This document shows positions 9,486 through 17,974 of a DNA stretch of 64,000 nt, in pieces. The DNA lies in NCBI GenBank assembly GCA_964444135.1, contig CAYUFX010000013.1, forward strand, positions 1 to 64,000, given 5' to 3'. Source of the stretch: NIOZ-UU13 sp964444135. GTDB taxonomy: Bacteria; Planctomycetota; Phycisphaerae; Sedimentisphaerales; Anaerobacaceae. Below the pieces are notes generated by a model. It was given only the letters and a program-made list of their open reading frames with translations, was not told where the DNA came from and did not search any database. Position 1 is the stretch's first letter; the number at the start of each line of letters is the position of its first letter. Position numbers and translations under genes: made by a program.

Positions 9486-9740
9486 GTGCCGGGACGCAGA
9501 CAATATGCAACCGATATGAGATTCGGCACAGGGACGTACCGGCTTACGTTTCGGATTCTTGAATCTTCAGATGAGCACTTCTATGCCTGGGAGCGTTACA
9601 GCTACCATTGGCCCTTGTATGGCCTGGGACTGAGTGACAGTGTTCTTAGGAAAGTATATCGTGACAACGCGCTCAAGATTCTTGGAAGCCAAAGGGCCGG
9701 TAAAAGGACTTCGGGACTACAGGCAGCGGGCTCCCGCTGA
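9486..9740 (+). pseudogene. C-terminal remnant of an amidohydrolase (amidohydrolase-2 family)
   Basis: The translated piece reads RFGTGTYRLTFRILESSDEH, then YHWPLYGLGLSDSVLRKVY and NALKIL. This is the usual end of TIM-barrel metal-dependent amidohydrolases: an FGTD strand, an FRxLET-DEHF segment, and an IYGLGLPDxVLxKVYxxNAxxxL helix. The metal-binding Asp of FGTD is replaced (FGTG). Only about 65 of the usual 300 or more residues are left, and nothing upstream continues the family. The recognisable part runs from about 9513 to 9700. It is a decayed gene fragment. Confidence 0.6.
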
Positions 9741-9934
9741 TTGGCAGGCTGTGCAGCTTCTCCCGGCTTTCTCGTTGCCACAAGAAAACAGACCGAGCTG
9801 CCGGGCAATAACCACACCCAGGCCGAGGCCATGAAGCAGGAGTGTCACCGGTTTTACAACGAGCATTACTTTTTTAATGCACTAAGGCAATCCGGACAAA
9901 ACAGCTCGCCCGATTCAATTCTAACTAACTTCTC

Positions 9935-12900
9935 TTACGGAGAATCATTCTTGCCGCAACCGTCACAGTTTCCATTGTTTCCTGCAACAGCATGAATTTC
10001 GATCGGAGCTGCTCGAGTTTTGAAATCAGCGTCTGCACTGGGCTCGGTTTCAAAGCCGTCTCTTTGTTCGGCTTCGGCTGCCGCCCTGGTCTGGGCCCCA
10101 TTTCTTGCCTCAATTTCAGCTTTTAACTTTTCTTCTGCCTCGGCCCTTGCCTGAGTCTGGGCCTTCAGCTTCCTTTCTGTCTCGGCAATCGCCTCAGCAT
10201 AGAACCTCGCTCTCTCCTCGGCCTCAGATCTGGCTTGTCTTTCAGCTTCGGCTCTGGCCTCGGCGTCAGCCCTGGCCTTGGCTTGAGCCTCAATCCTGGC
10301 CAGTAACTCTCCATAGGCCCTTGCCTTGGCTTCCAGTTCGGTCCTCACTTCTTGCTCAGCTTTGGCTCTGGCCCGGGCTTCTGATTCGGCCCGCTCCTGG
10401 GCTTCAGCTTTGGCCTTTTCCTGGGCTTCCGCTCTCACTTCAGCTTTTGCCCTTTCTTGTGCTTCTGCTGCCGCCCTGGCCTCAGCCCTACTTCTTGCTT
10501 CAATTTCGGCTTTTAACTTTTCCTCTGCCTCGGCCCTTGCCTTGGCTTCGGCCTTTCTCTGCTCTTCGGCTCTGTCTATAGTCTTGAGATAGCCCTTCCT
10601 TTCAGCTTTTGCCTTCGCTTTGGCTGCCGCCCTCGCTTCAGCCTTGTTTATTTTCCCGGCCCTTGCGTCAGTTATTGCTTTCAGCTCGGCCTCAAAGCCG
10701 GCCCTTTTTTCAGACTCGGCTTTGTTCTCATCTTCGGCCCTGCGTCTTGTCTCAGTTTCAGCTTTTAACTTTTCCTCTGCCTCGGCTCTCGCCTGAGTTT
10801 GGTCTTTCAGTTTGCTTTCTATCTCGGCTATTGCCTCAGCATAGGACCTCGCTCTATCCTCCGCCTCAGATCTGGCTTGGCTTTCAACTCTGGTTCTCTC
10901 CTCGGATTCAGCCCTGGCCTTGGCTTCTGTTTCAGTCCTGACAAGTAACTCTCCGTAGGCCCTTGCCTTGGCTTCAAGTTCGGTTCTCGCTTCTTGCTCA
11001 GCCCTGGTTCTGGCCTGGGCTTCTGATTCGGCTCGCTCCTGGGCTTCAATTTTGGCCTTTTCCATAGCTTCCGCTCTGGCTTGGGTTTTTGCCCTTTCCT
11101 GTGCTTCCGCTGCTGCCCTGTCCTCAGCCCTGCTTCTTGCTTCAATTTCGGCTTTTAATTTTTCCTCTGCCTCGGCCCTTGCCTGAGTCTGGGCTTGAAG
11201 TTTCCTTTCTGTTTCGTCTCTTGCTTGGGCATAGGACCTCGCTTCCTCCTCGGACTCAGTTCTGGCTTGTCTTTCAGCTTCGGCTCTGGCCTCGGCTTCA
11301 GCCCTGGCTTTGGCTTCTGCTTCAGTCCTGGCAAGTAACTCTCCATAGGCCCTTGCCTTGTCTTCAAATTCGGTTTTCGCTTCTTGCTCAACTCTAACTC
11401 TGGCCTGGGCTTCTGATTCGGCTCTACTTTCCGCTTCAGCTTTGGCTGTAGCCTGAGCTTCGGCTCTGGCCTGGGCTTTCGCCCTTTCTTGTGCTTCGGC
11501 TGCAGCTTTTTCCTCCGCCCTTTGTCTTGCTTCTATTTCGGCTTCTAACTTTTCCTCCGCCTCGGCCCTTGCCTGAATCTGGGCTTGAAGTTTTCTTTCT
11601 GTCTCGGCCGTTGCCTGAGTCTGGGCTTCCAGCTTCCTTTCGGTCTCGACCTTTGCTTGGGCATAGGAGTTCGCTTTGTCCTGGGCTTCAGCTCTGTCTT
11701 GCCTTTCAGCTTCGGCTCTGGCCTCGGCTTCGGCGCTGGCCTTGGATTCTGCTTGCGCCCTGGCCATTAACTCTCCACAGGCCCTTGCCTTTTCTTCAAG
11801 TTCGGTTTTCGCTTCTTGCTCGACTCTGGCTCTGGCCTGGGCTTCTATCCTTGCTCTATCTTCGGCTTCCGCTTTAGCCTTTGCTTGGGCTTCCGCTATG
11901 GCCTGGGCTTTTGCCCTTTCTTGTGTTTCGGCTGCTAACTTCTCCTCAGCTATGTGTCTTGCTTGCGTTTCGGCTTTTAACTTTTGCTCTGCCTCGGCCC
12001 TTGCCTGGGCTTCTGCCTTCAACTGCTCTTCGGCTTTGGCTTTGGCCTTGAGATGGCCCTGGCTTTCAGCTTTTTCCCTCGCTTTGATTGCAGCCTTTTC
12101 TTCAGCCTTGGCTATTCTCCCGGCTCTGGCATTTGTTACTTCTTTCAACTGGTCTTTTATTTCTGCTTTTTGTTTAGCTTCGAGTTCGGCCCGCTCTTCG
12201 GCCCTGAGTCTTGCTTGCGTTTCAGCTTTTAACTTTTCCTCTGCCTCGGCCCTTGCCTGCGTCTGGGCCTTTACTACGGCCTGGGCTTTTGCCCTTTCTT
12301 GTGCTTCGGCTGCTGTCTTCTCCTCTGCCCTTTGTCTTGCATCAATTTCGGCCTTTAGCTTTTCTTCCGCCTCGGCTCGGGCCTGCGTCTGGGTTTGCAG
12401 GTGCCTTTCTATTTCAGCTATTTCCTGAACATATGACTTCACTTTCTCCTGGGCCTGGGCTATGGCTTTTTCCTGGCCCCGGGCTATGGCCTGGGCTTTC
12501 GTCGTTTCTTCGGCTTGCGTCTTTAGCTTCTGCTCTGCTTCGGTTAGTGCTTCACTGTATGACTTGCCTTTGAGCTCTGCTTCATTTCTGGATCTGGCTT
12601 CGATTTCTGCTTTTTCCTCGGCTCTTGCCGCAGCTTCCATGTAGGCCTTGGTTTTTTCTTCAGCCTTAAGTTTTGCTTCTCTTTCAGCCCTAACTGTTTC
12701 CTCCGCTTTGGCCCTGGCTTTGGTTTCGGCCCTCAAGCTTTGTTCTACTTCGGCCAATGTGTCGACATAGGCTTTTCTTTCAGCTTTTACCTTGGCCTCG
12801 GTTTCAGCTTTCTCTCTGGCTTCGGCCCGCATTCTTGCTTTGGCTTCGGCCTTGGCCTTTTTTTTCGATTCCGCTTTTGCTTTTTTTTCAGCCTTGGCTT

Positions 12901-13024
12901 TTGCCTTGGCCTTATGCTTATTAAAACAAGGAATTAACATGTGGTGAGGCCAATGTTTTTCTCCACATATAGGACATGTTGGTACGAATTTCTCATCTTG
13001 GGACCCGTTCGTATTTTCAGTCAT
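9935..13024 (-). CDS. Giant modular Ala/Glu/Lys/Arg helical protein with terminal Cys clusters
   Basis: The protein has 1029 residues with AAGGAGG 7 bases before the ATG at 13024. Residues 17-33 read CPICGEKHWPHHMLIPC, a likely zinc-binding knuckle. Residues 38 to about 1000 are almost only Ala, Glu, Lys, Arg and Gln, with Ala often at alternate positions. This suggests a very long charged helix: a single alpha helix or an Ala-core coiled coil. The helix is built of modules starting ARAEAEEKLKAE. Four are 130 residues long (one with a 14-residue insertion) and two are 84 residues long. The 130-residue module contains EQEA-TELE and KARAYGELLARTEAEAKAR. The C-terminus leaves the helix and ends in NCDGCGK, a second Cys pair. 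No signal peptide or membrane segment is seen, so it is probably cytoplasmic. A helix this long could span about 140 nm if continuous. A spacer, scaffold or filament role is inference. I know no named family for it. Confidence 0.85.
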   Translation of the reverse strand: MTENTNGSQDEKFVPTCPICGEKHWPHHMLIPCFNKHKAKAKAKAEKKAKAESKKKAKAEAKARMRAEAREKAETEAKVKAERKAYVDTLAEVEQSLRAETKARAKAEETVRAEREAKLKAEEKTKAYMEAAARAEEKAEIEARSRNEAELKGKSYSEALTEAEQKLKTQAEETTKAQAIARGQEKAIAQAQEKVKSYVQEIAEIERHLQTQTQARAEAEEKLKAEIDARQRAEEKTAAEAQERAKAQAVVKAQTQARAEAEEKLKAETQARLRAEERAELEAKQKAEIKDQLKEVTNARAGRIAKAEEKAAIKAREKAESQGHLKAKAKAEEQLKAEAQARAEAEQKLKAETQARHIAEEKLAAETQERAKAQAIAEAQAKAKAEAEDRARIEAQARARVEQEAKTELEEKARACGELMARAQAESKASAEAEARAEAERQDRAEAQDKANSYAQAKVETERKLEAQTQATAETERKLQAQIQARAEAEEKLEAEIEARQRAEEKAAAEAQERAKAQARAEAQATAKAEAESRAESEAQARVRVEQEAKTEFEDKARAYGELLARTEAEAKARAEAEARAEAERQARTESEEEARSYAQARDETERKLQAQTQARAEAEEKLKAEIEARSRAEDRAAAEAQERAKTQARAEAMEKAKIEAQERAESEAQARTRAEQEARTELEAKARAYGELLVRTETEAKARAESEERTRVESQARSEAEDRARSYAEAIAEIESKLKDQTQARAEAEEKLKAETETRRRAEDENKAESEKRAGFEAELKAITDARAGKINKAEARAAAKAKAKAERKGYLKTIDRAEEQRKAEAKARAEAEEKLKAEIEARSRAEARAAAEAQERAKAEVRAEAQEKAKAEAQERAESEARARAKAEQEVRTELEAKARAYGELLARIEAQAKARADAEARAEAERQARSEAEERARFYAEAIAETERKLKAQTQARAEAEEKLKAEIEARNGAQTRAAAEAEQRDGFETEPSADADFKTRAAPIEIHAVAGNNGNCDGCGKNDSP
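10151..12256 (-). repeat. In-gene tandem modules of 390 and 252 bp
   Basis: In order along the protein the modules are: B1 84 residues (12005-12256), A1 144 residues (11573-12004; 130 plus a 14-residue duplication), A2 130 (11183-11572), A3 130 (10793-11182), B2 84 (10541-10792) and A4 130 (10151-10540). A truncated A module follows to the C-terminus. B modules carry ARAGxIxKAE and A modules carry KARAYGELL. Lengths were counted residue by residue and sum exactly to the protein length. Confidence 0.85.
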
Positions 13025-13752
13025 TTTCAAACCTCCTTGCTCATTATGCTTAACACTGTCACCACTATGTATCCATATTTGTCATTCCCACCCCGCATCG
13101 TGTGCGGGATAAACTCCAGTGGGAATCCAGCTTTTTCGCTCTGGACCCCTGCTCCCCGCTTTCGCGGGGACAAGTTTACCCCTGCCCAAGCAGGTGCAGG
13201 GGTAACATCGTCAGTTTTTGTTTTCCTCAACAGATACTAATTAGTGCCGGATACATAGCACAAAGCTTAGTACACAATTGCCAGATTGCCAAGTGAAAAA
13301 AACTTATCTTTGTTAGTTCTTATTCCAAAAAGACTTACATACAGCTCTATTTTTCTTTACACGCAGAAGGCCACAAGGTTTAAGTTTTGTATCGCGCATA
13401 TGTAATCCTTTCTGTAGAAGTCTATTGTAAAACTTCCCTCACCGACAGGAGCGATACAATTATATGATAAGTTTTTTTGAAAGAGGGAAGCGATTTCCCG
13501 AGGACTCGACCAGGAAATGAGCTTGTGAATCTCACTGTGTATTTCATTGGTCTGCAAATACGTCTTTCAAAGGTCATTAAAGTTTACAGGAACTGCACGA
13601 AACAATAGAGAATACTTGCGATTTTGAGAGTAATTTGCTAACTTATGGTGATAAAAACATTTCGCAATGATTAAACTTGTAAGAGAAAGGTGGTCTATCG
13701 GAACTGAGAGTTTTCAGTGAAGGAACATTTTTACTGCAAAGGAGAGGTTAGC
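13025..13752. other. Intergenic region between divergent genes
   Basis: This region holds the upstream regions of the helical protein (minus) and the histidine kinase (plus). A dispersed GTCATTCC-type repeat occupies 13081-13240. A 66-codon minus-strand frame at 13357-13557 starts at TTG without a ribosome binding site and is not called. No strong promoter is evident by eye. Confidence 0.5.
13081..13240. repeat. Dispersed GTCATTCC...CAACAGATACTAA repeat, copy 1
   Basis: The element starts GTCATTCCCACCCC and ends TCAACAGATACTAA. It contains the phrases TTTTTCGCTCTGGACCCCTG and CATCGTCAGTTTTTGTTTTC. A shorter relative sits at 31818-31914 with the same ends and order. This copy has extra internal palindromic stretches (CCCGCTTTCGCGGGG and CCCCTGC...GCAGGGG). 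Confidence 0.75.
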
Positions 13753-15255
13753 GTGAAAATCGAAGAAGAGATTACCAAGGAATTTTTGAATAATATCCTG
13801 GCAAGTATGCATGGAGGACTCTTTACTATAGACAAAGACGCCAGAATCACCTCTTTCAATCGTGCTGCCGAAAAAATAACCGGTTACAAAAGAGAGGAGG
13901 TATTGAATAAAAAGTGTTACAGAGTCCTCAGGAGTAATCTCTGCAAGGGTAAATGTCGTCTAAAAAGGACGTTAGAAACCGGAGAGTCAATGTTCAACTA
14001 TGATGCGACTATTAGGAACAAAGCAGGAACGGAAATTCCTGTAAACGTGACAACTTCAGCATTGCGGACGAGCAATAATAAGATAATCGGCGCTTTAGAA
14101 ATCTTCAGAGATTTAACCGAACGCAAGCGGTTATGGAAAAAGCTTCGAGAGGAAAGAGACAAGGCCCAACAGTACCTCAGTGTAGCACGAGTTATAATCG
14201 TGGCTCTCGATCTCGAGGGAAAAGTGACCCTCATCAACAAAATGGGCTGTGAAGTCCTGGGCTACAAAGAAGAAGAAATTATCGGGAAAAACTGGTTCGA
14301 TTTCTGCATTCCGGCCAAGACCAGGCATAAAGTGAGAGAAGTCTTCCTGAAATTGATGGCTGGAGAAGTCAAGGCTGTTGAATATTATGAAAATCCTATC
14401 TCTATCAGAGGTGGGGAGGAAAGGATTATCGCATGGCACAACACTACAGTCAGAGACGAATCGGGCCGTATCGTTGGCACTCTTAGCTCTGGAGAAGACA
14501 TCACCGAGCGTAAACGAACAGAGGCAGAATTGCTCAGGTCGGAGAAGTTAGCTTCTATAGGCCAATTAGCCGCCGGAGTTGCTCACGAAGTCAACAATCC
14601 ATTGGCCGGTATTCTGGTCTATATCAAACTTCTTCTTAAGAAGTACAAACAAAAAAAACTCCAGACCGAGCAGACCGAAGAACAACTCAAGAAGATTGCA
14701 CGAGAAACGGAAAGGTGTTCCATCATAATCAAGAACCTTCTTGACTTCTCGCGTCAAACAGAGGTGACCCTTAGACCAGTCGACATAAACAAAGTAATAG
14801 AAGCAACGTTCTCTATAGTCGGCCATCAAATCAGCCTTGAGAACATAAGGCTTAAAAAAAATTTAATGAAGTGTCTGCCCCTTATTCAGGGGGACTTTGA
14901 CCAAATCCAGCAGGCACTGATGAATATCGTGCTCAACGCTGCTCAGGCAATGCTCAATGGCGGTGACTTGGCAGTAACGACGTCAGTTGCCAACAGGGTC
15001 AAAATCTGTGACTCAATCAAAGATGCTATTAGAATTGACATCAGTGATACCGGGGTTGGCATTCCGAAAGAGAATTTGAAGAAGCTTTTCACTCCATTTT
15101 TCACTACCAAGGAAACAGGCAAAGGCGTAGGTCTTGGACTGTCCGTTGTTCACGGGATCATCGAACGACACCACGGCAAAATAGAAATAGAGAGTAACCC
15201 AGGCGCCGGTACAACATTTTCGATATATCTGGGGATTGATAATGAAAAAGACTAA
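13753..15255 (+). CDS. PAS-domain sensor histidine kinase (NtrB/AtoS-like)
   Basis: This is a soluble sensor kinase with no membrane segments. PAS domain 1 (about residues 12-120) carries Cys55, Cys64 and Cys68 in CYRVLRSNLCKGKC, which suggests metal or redox sensing. PAS domain 2 covers about 138-255. The dimerisation and phospho-acceptor helix has GVAHEVNNPLAG with His278. The ATPase domain has the N box (NIVLNAAQAM), DTGVGIP and GVGLGLSVVHG. I chose the GTG at 13753 because AAAGGAG lies 8 bases before it; a GTG at 13717 in the same frame would add 12 residues but has no such site. It overlaps the NtrC-type gene by 14 bases, so the two are translationally coupled and almost certainly partners. 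Confidence 0.9.
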   Translation: MKIEEEITKEFLNNILASMHGGLFTIDKDARITSFNRAAEKITGYKREEVLNKKCYRVLRSNLCKGKCRLKRTLETGESMFNYDATIRNKAGTEIPVNVTTSALRTSNNKIIGALEIFRDLTERKRLWKKLREERDKAQQYLSVARVIIVALDLEGKVTLINKMGCEVLGYKEEEIIGKNWFDFCIPAKTRHKVREVFLKLMAGEVKAVEYYENPISIRGGEERIIAWHNTTVRDESGRIVGTLSSGEDITERKRTEAELLRSEKLASIGQLAAGVAHEVNNPLAGILVYIKLLLKKYKQKKLQTEQTEEQLKKIARETERCSIIIKNLLDFSRQTEVTLRPVDINKVIEATFSIVGHQISLENIRLKKNLMKCLPLIQGDFDQIQQALMNIVLNAAQAMLNGGDLAVTTSVANRVKICDSIKDAIRIDISDTGVGIPKENLKKLFTPFFTTKETGKGVGLGLSVVHGIIERHHGKIEIESNPGAGTTFSIYLGIDNEKD

Positions 15256-16591
15256 ATTGCTCATTGTGGACGATGAGGACATAGTGAGGGAATCCCTTTC
15301 CGATTGGTTGAGCAGCATCGGTTACAAAGTGCTGACTGCCAAATGTGGAGAGGAAGCACTCCGGATAATCAAGCAGAAGAAGGTCAAGATTATGGTTGCC
15401 GACCTGATAATGCCGGGCATGAACGGTATTGAGCTGATGAAGAAGGCAAGAACCATAATCCCTACGATGTCAACGGTCATTATTACAGCTCACGGCACAA
15501 TACAAACAGCAATTGCCGCCATAAGAGAAGGCGCTTACGACTATATCGAAAAACCGTTTTGCCCGGAAAAGGTTGAGCTTCTCATAAGAAATTTGGTCGA
15601 ACATCACAATCTGCTTGAGGAGAATATCACACTGCGCCGGAAGATTGAGGACAGAGACAGTTTCGAGGGTATTATTGCCAAAAGCCCCAAGATGATAAAG
15701 ATATTCGAGCTTATTAAAACGGTAGCCCCAACGAGTGCTACAGTACTGATAACGGGAGACAGCGGTACGGGGAAGGAAATCGTCGCCCGGGCTATTCATC
15801 GCCAAAGTCGACGTCGCAACAAACCATTCATAGTAACAAGCTGCGCGGCTCTGCCGGAGACCCTGCTGGAGAGTGAGCTTTTCGGTTATGAGAAAGGCTC
15901 CTTTACAGGCGCCGTGGAAAGAAGAAAAGGCAAGTTTGAGGCTGCCGACAAAGGGACTCTATTCCTTGATGAAATAGGTGAGATAGACGCCAATACACAG
16001 GTCCACCTACTCAGAGCAATCGAAGAAAAGAAGATTACCAGAGTTGGTGGAAACGAAGAGACCGAAGTCGATGTACGTATTATTGCCGCCACAAATAGAA
16101 ACCTTAAGACTATAATGGAACAGGGAAAATTTAGAGAAGACCTGTATTATCGATTAAACGTAGTGACTATCGACTTGCCTGGGCTTAGACATAGGCGGGA
16201 GGATATCCTGCCGCTGGCTGAGCATTTTCTGAAAAAGTACGCCAAAGAGAACAACAAACCTGCCAAAAGCTTCTCTCCCGAGGCAGTGGAATTCATGCTG
16301 AATTACCACTGGCGTGGCAATGTCAGAGAGCTCGAAAACGTGGTCGAGCGTGGTGTAATTCTGGTTAAGGATAAGTTTATCACTTTGGCCGAATTTCCAC
16401 AGGAGCTGACCGGACCAGGTCCGGTGGAAGGAAGAACCCTCGAAGCGCTGGAGAGAAATCAAATTCTAAAAGTGCTTGAGGAAACGGGGGGCAACATTGC
16501 GAGGACTGCGAAGATACTCGGTATTCACCGTATGACACTCTACAACAAGCTGAAGAAGTATAATATAGCTGTCAATATATTAGACACCTAA
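15242..16591 (+). CDS. NtrC-family sigma-54-dependent response regulator
   Basis: The receiver domain (1-120) has the acidic pocket DDED and phospho-acceptor Asp54 in MVADLIMPG. The AAA+ domain (about 140-385) has Walker A GDSGTGKE and the sigma-54 contact loop as GSFTGA, where GAFTGA is usual. Walker B is FLDEIGEI, and FREDLYYRLNV follows as expected. The C-terminal Fis-type helix-turn-helix is GNIARTAKILGIHRMTLYNKL. The frame can be extended two codons to a TTG, but the ATG at 15242 has GGGG upstream. It would activate sigma-54 promoters after phosphorylation by the upstream kinase. A good candidate target lies at 16718-16733, before the next gene. Confidence 0.93.
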   Translation: MKKTKLLIVDDEDIVRESLSDWLSSIGYKVLTAKCGEEALRIIKQKKVKIMVADLIMPGMNGIELMKKARTIIPTMSTVIITAHGTIQTAIAAIREGAYDYIEKPFCPEKVELLIRNLVEHHNLLEENITLRRKIEDRDSFEGIIAKSPKMIKIFELIKTVAPTSATVLITGDSGTGKEIVARAIHRQSRRRNKPFIVTSCAALPETLLESELFGYEKGSFTGAVERRKGKFEAADKGTLFLDEIGEIDANTQVHLLRAIEEKKITRVGGNEETEVDVRIIAATNRNLKTIMEQGKFREDLYYRLNVVTIDLPGLRHRREDILPLAEHFLKKYAKENNKPAKSFSPEAVEFMLNYHWRGNVRELENVVERGVILVKDKFITLAEFPQELTGPGPVEGRTLEALERNQILKVLEETGGNIARTAKILGIHRMTLYNKLKKYNIAVNILDT

Positions 16592-16717
16592 TGTCGTAAT
16601 TATTAGCACTTCCATCATTTTTAATAGTTACACAGAAATTTTTTTCATCTATTGTAAGCCATTTAATATCCTCCCTTTAGCACAATTTATAGAACAACCT
16701 GAGATAAATGCCATTTT

Positions 16718-16733
16718 TGGCACAGCTCTTGTA
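16718..16733 (+). promoter_or_regulatory. Sigma-54-like promoter upstream of the Cys-rich response regulator
   Basis: The sequence is TGGCACAGCTCTTGTA. It matches TGGCACRNNNNTTGCW at every defined position except one (C to T in the -12 element). It lies 105 bases before the response-regulator start at 16839, directly downstream of an NtrC-type activator gene. Confidence 0.5.
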
Positions 16734-16838
16734 ATATAAAGGTTGAGTAGTTTGTTAATTCTCACAGGATTGCTTGGCATTGTGCTGATAAATCTTGTGC
16801 AAATGAGAATAAAGATAAAGATCTGGAGGTTTTGAACC

Positions 16839-17609
16839 ATGAAAAAGGAATCGATTCTGGTAGTAGAAGATGAAGATATCATGCGGGAATCATTGGTTGA
16901 TTGGTTTTCAAGCGAAGACCATAAGGTTGATGCCGCAAGTGATGCCGATAAGGGGCTGAAGGATTTCAATCTGGATGACTACGACGTTATGATAGTTGAC
17001 CTAAAGCTGCCTGGCCGTGATGGACTTTCACTGCTGAGCGAGGTCAGGGTGAAGAATCCCAAAACAAAAGTCATAATCATTACCGCTTACCCCTCAGTTG
17101 ATACTGCGGTGGAGGCAATGCGTAGAGGCGCTGTTGACTACCTGGCAAAACCTTTTGAGCTGGAACGGCTTGAGACTTCGATAAGAATGGTACACGATGT
17201 TCAGTTGGTTTCGGCTCCACCGGTTGAAATGCCGGTGCCTGTTGAAGCTCCCCCGGCTGAAGAAAAGGAAGTTTTACCCTGCATCTGGTATCAGGCCCAA
17301 GTAATCAAGAAACGAATGTGTCCTTTTGGATACCAGTGTAGTTCCGGATGTGTCTTTCACGCAGGTATGATGAAGAAAGAGAAGTACCGCAATGACCCAA
17401 GGATTAAACCTTTCCTCGAAAAAGTCAATGCTCTCGTAGGGAAGAATCAGTGCCGGTACACATTAAGTGGAGATATCTCTTTTCGTATCTGTCCGAACCT
17501 ATACCACTGCGAACAGTGTGAGTTTCACCAGATATCCCAGGATGATGTAAGTCGTCAACTTGCTATTAAGGCTTCTCGCCGAAAAGCCAAAATGCAGGAC
17601 ATATCTTAA
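16839..17609 (+). CDS. Response regulator with Cys-rich C-terminal domain
   Basis: Residues 1-120 form a receiver domain with phospho-acceptor Asp54 (MIVDLKLPGRDG) and conserved Lys104 (YLAKPF). A Pro/Glu-rich linker covers about 124-145. Residues 148-230 contain eight Cys (148, 161, 167, 171, 205, 218, 224 and 227) in the patterns CPFGYQCSSGC and CPNLYHCEQCEF. The second half resembles a CxY-L-G-xxFRxCP-xYxCxxCxF motif that I recall from uncharacterised Deltaproteobacterial and Planctomycete proteins. No DNA-binding or enzymatic output domain is visible. The cluster suggests a metal or iron-sulfur centre as output or second input. It probably belongs to the upstream kinase/NtrC pathway. Confidence 0.8.
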   Translation: MKKESILVVEDEDIMRESLVDWFSSEDHKVDAASDADKGLKDFNLDDYDVMIVDLKLPGRDGLSLLSEVRVKNPKTKVIIITAYPSVDTAVEAMRRGAVDYLAKPFELERLETSIRMVHDVQLVSAPPVEMPVPVEAPPAEEKEVLPCIWYQAQVIKKRMCPFGYQCSSGCVFHAGMMKKEKYRNDPRIKPFLEKVNALVGKNQCRYTLSGDISFRICPNLYHCEQCEFHQISQDDVSRQLAIKASRRKAKMQDIS

Positions 17610-17651
17610 TCTCTACAACGAGCGTATGTCTCTACTTCTAAAAGATATGAC

Positions 17652-17724
17652 TGGGCGATACAGGATTCGAACCTGTGACCCGCTGATTAAGAGTCAGCTG
17701 CTCTGCCGGCTGAGCTAATCGCCC
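17652..17724 (-). tRNA. tRNA-Lys (anticodon CTT)
   Basis: The 73-base cloverleaf reads GGGCGAT for the acceptor 5' strand, with D-arm GCTC...GAGC. The anticodon stem GCTGA/TCAGC encloses the loop CTCTTAA, and the T-arm is CAGG-TTCGAAT-CCTG. The 3' acceptor strand is ATCGCCC and the discriminator is A. CCA is not encoded. It is a single tRNA between the two-component genes and proS. Confidence 0.95.
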
Positions 17725-17974
17725 TGACTTCTGTTCAAGGGAAATCCCTTTTTAGATTAGATAAATTTGGACTAACTTTACAACCGACACTTCTATATTG
17801 CAAGAGAATTAAGCGTAAATTTTGTTGCTTACTGCAGCTTCTTCCCCGCCGGTCACGAAATATCCTTGCAAACATTCATCCTTTGCACTATAAACATGCT
17901 CAATATATAGCCAGTGGTGAGTAGTTAATTGGTGAGTAGTTGATTAACCAATTTGCCAAATACAAGGGACGAAA

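Noticed and set aside
11676..12428. A 250-codon plus-strand frame, and several shorter ones, opposite the helix-protein gene
   Set aside because: They are mirror frames of the Ala-rich repeat, have no ribosome binding sites, and encode low-complexity Ser/Ala/Leu/Phe strings. The minus-strand gene has a clear start and Cys motifs.
9935..13024. Possible CRISPR array, because of regular repeats
   Set aside because: The repeats are 390 and 252 bp, coding, contiguous and without spacers.
13027..13230. 67-codon minus-strand frame starting MRKTKTDDVTPAP
   Set aside because: It is a translation of the dispersed repeat at 13081-13240 and shares its opening with the frame at 31526-31903.
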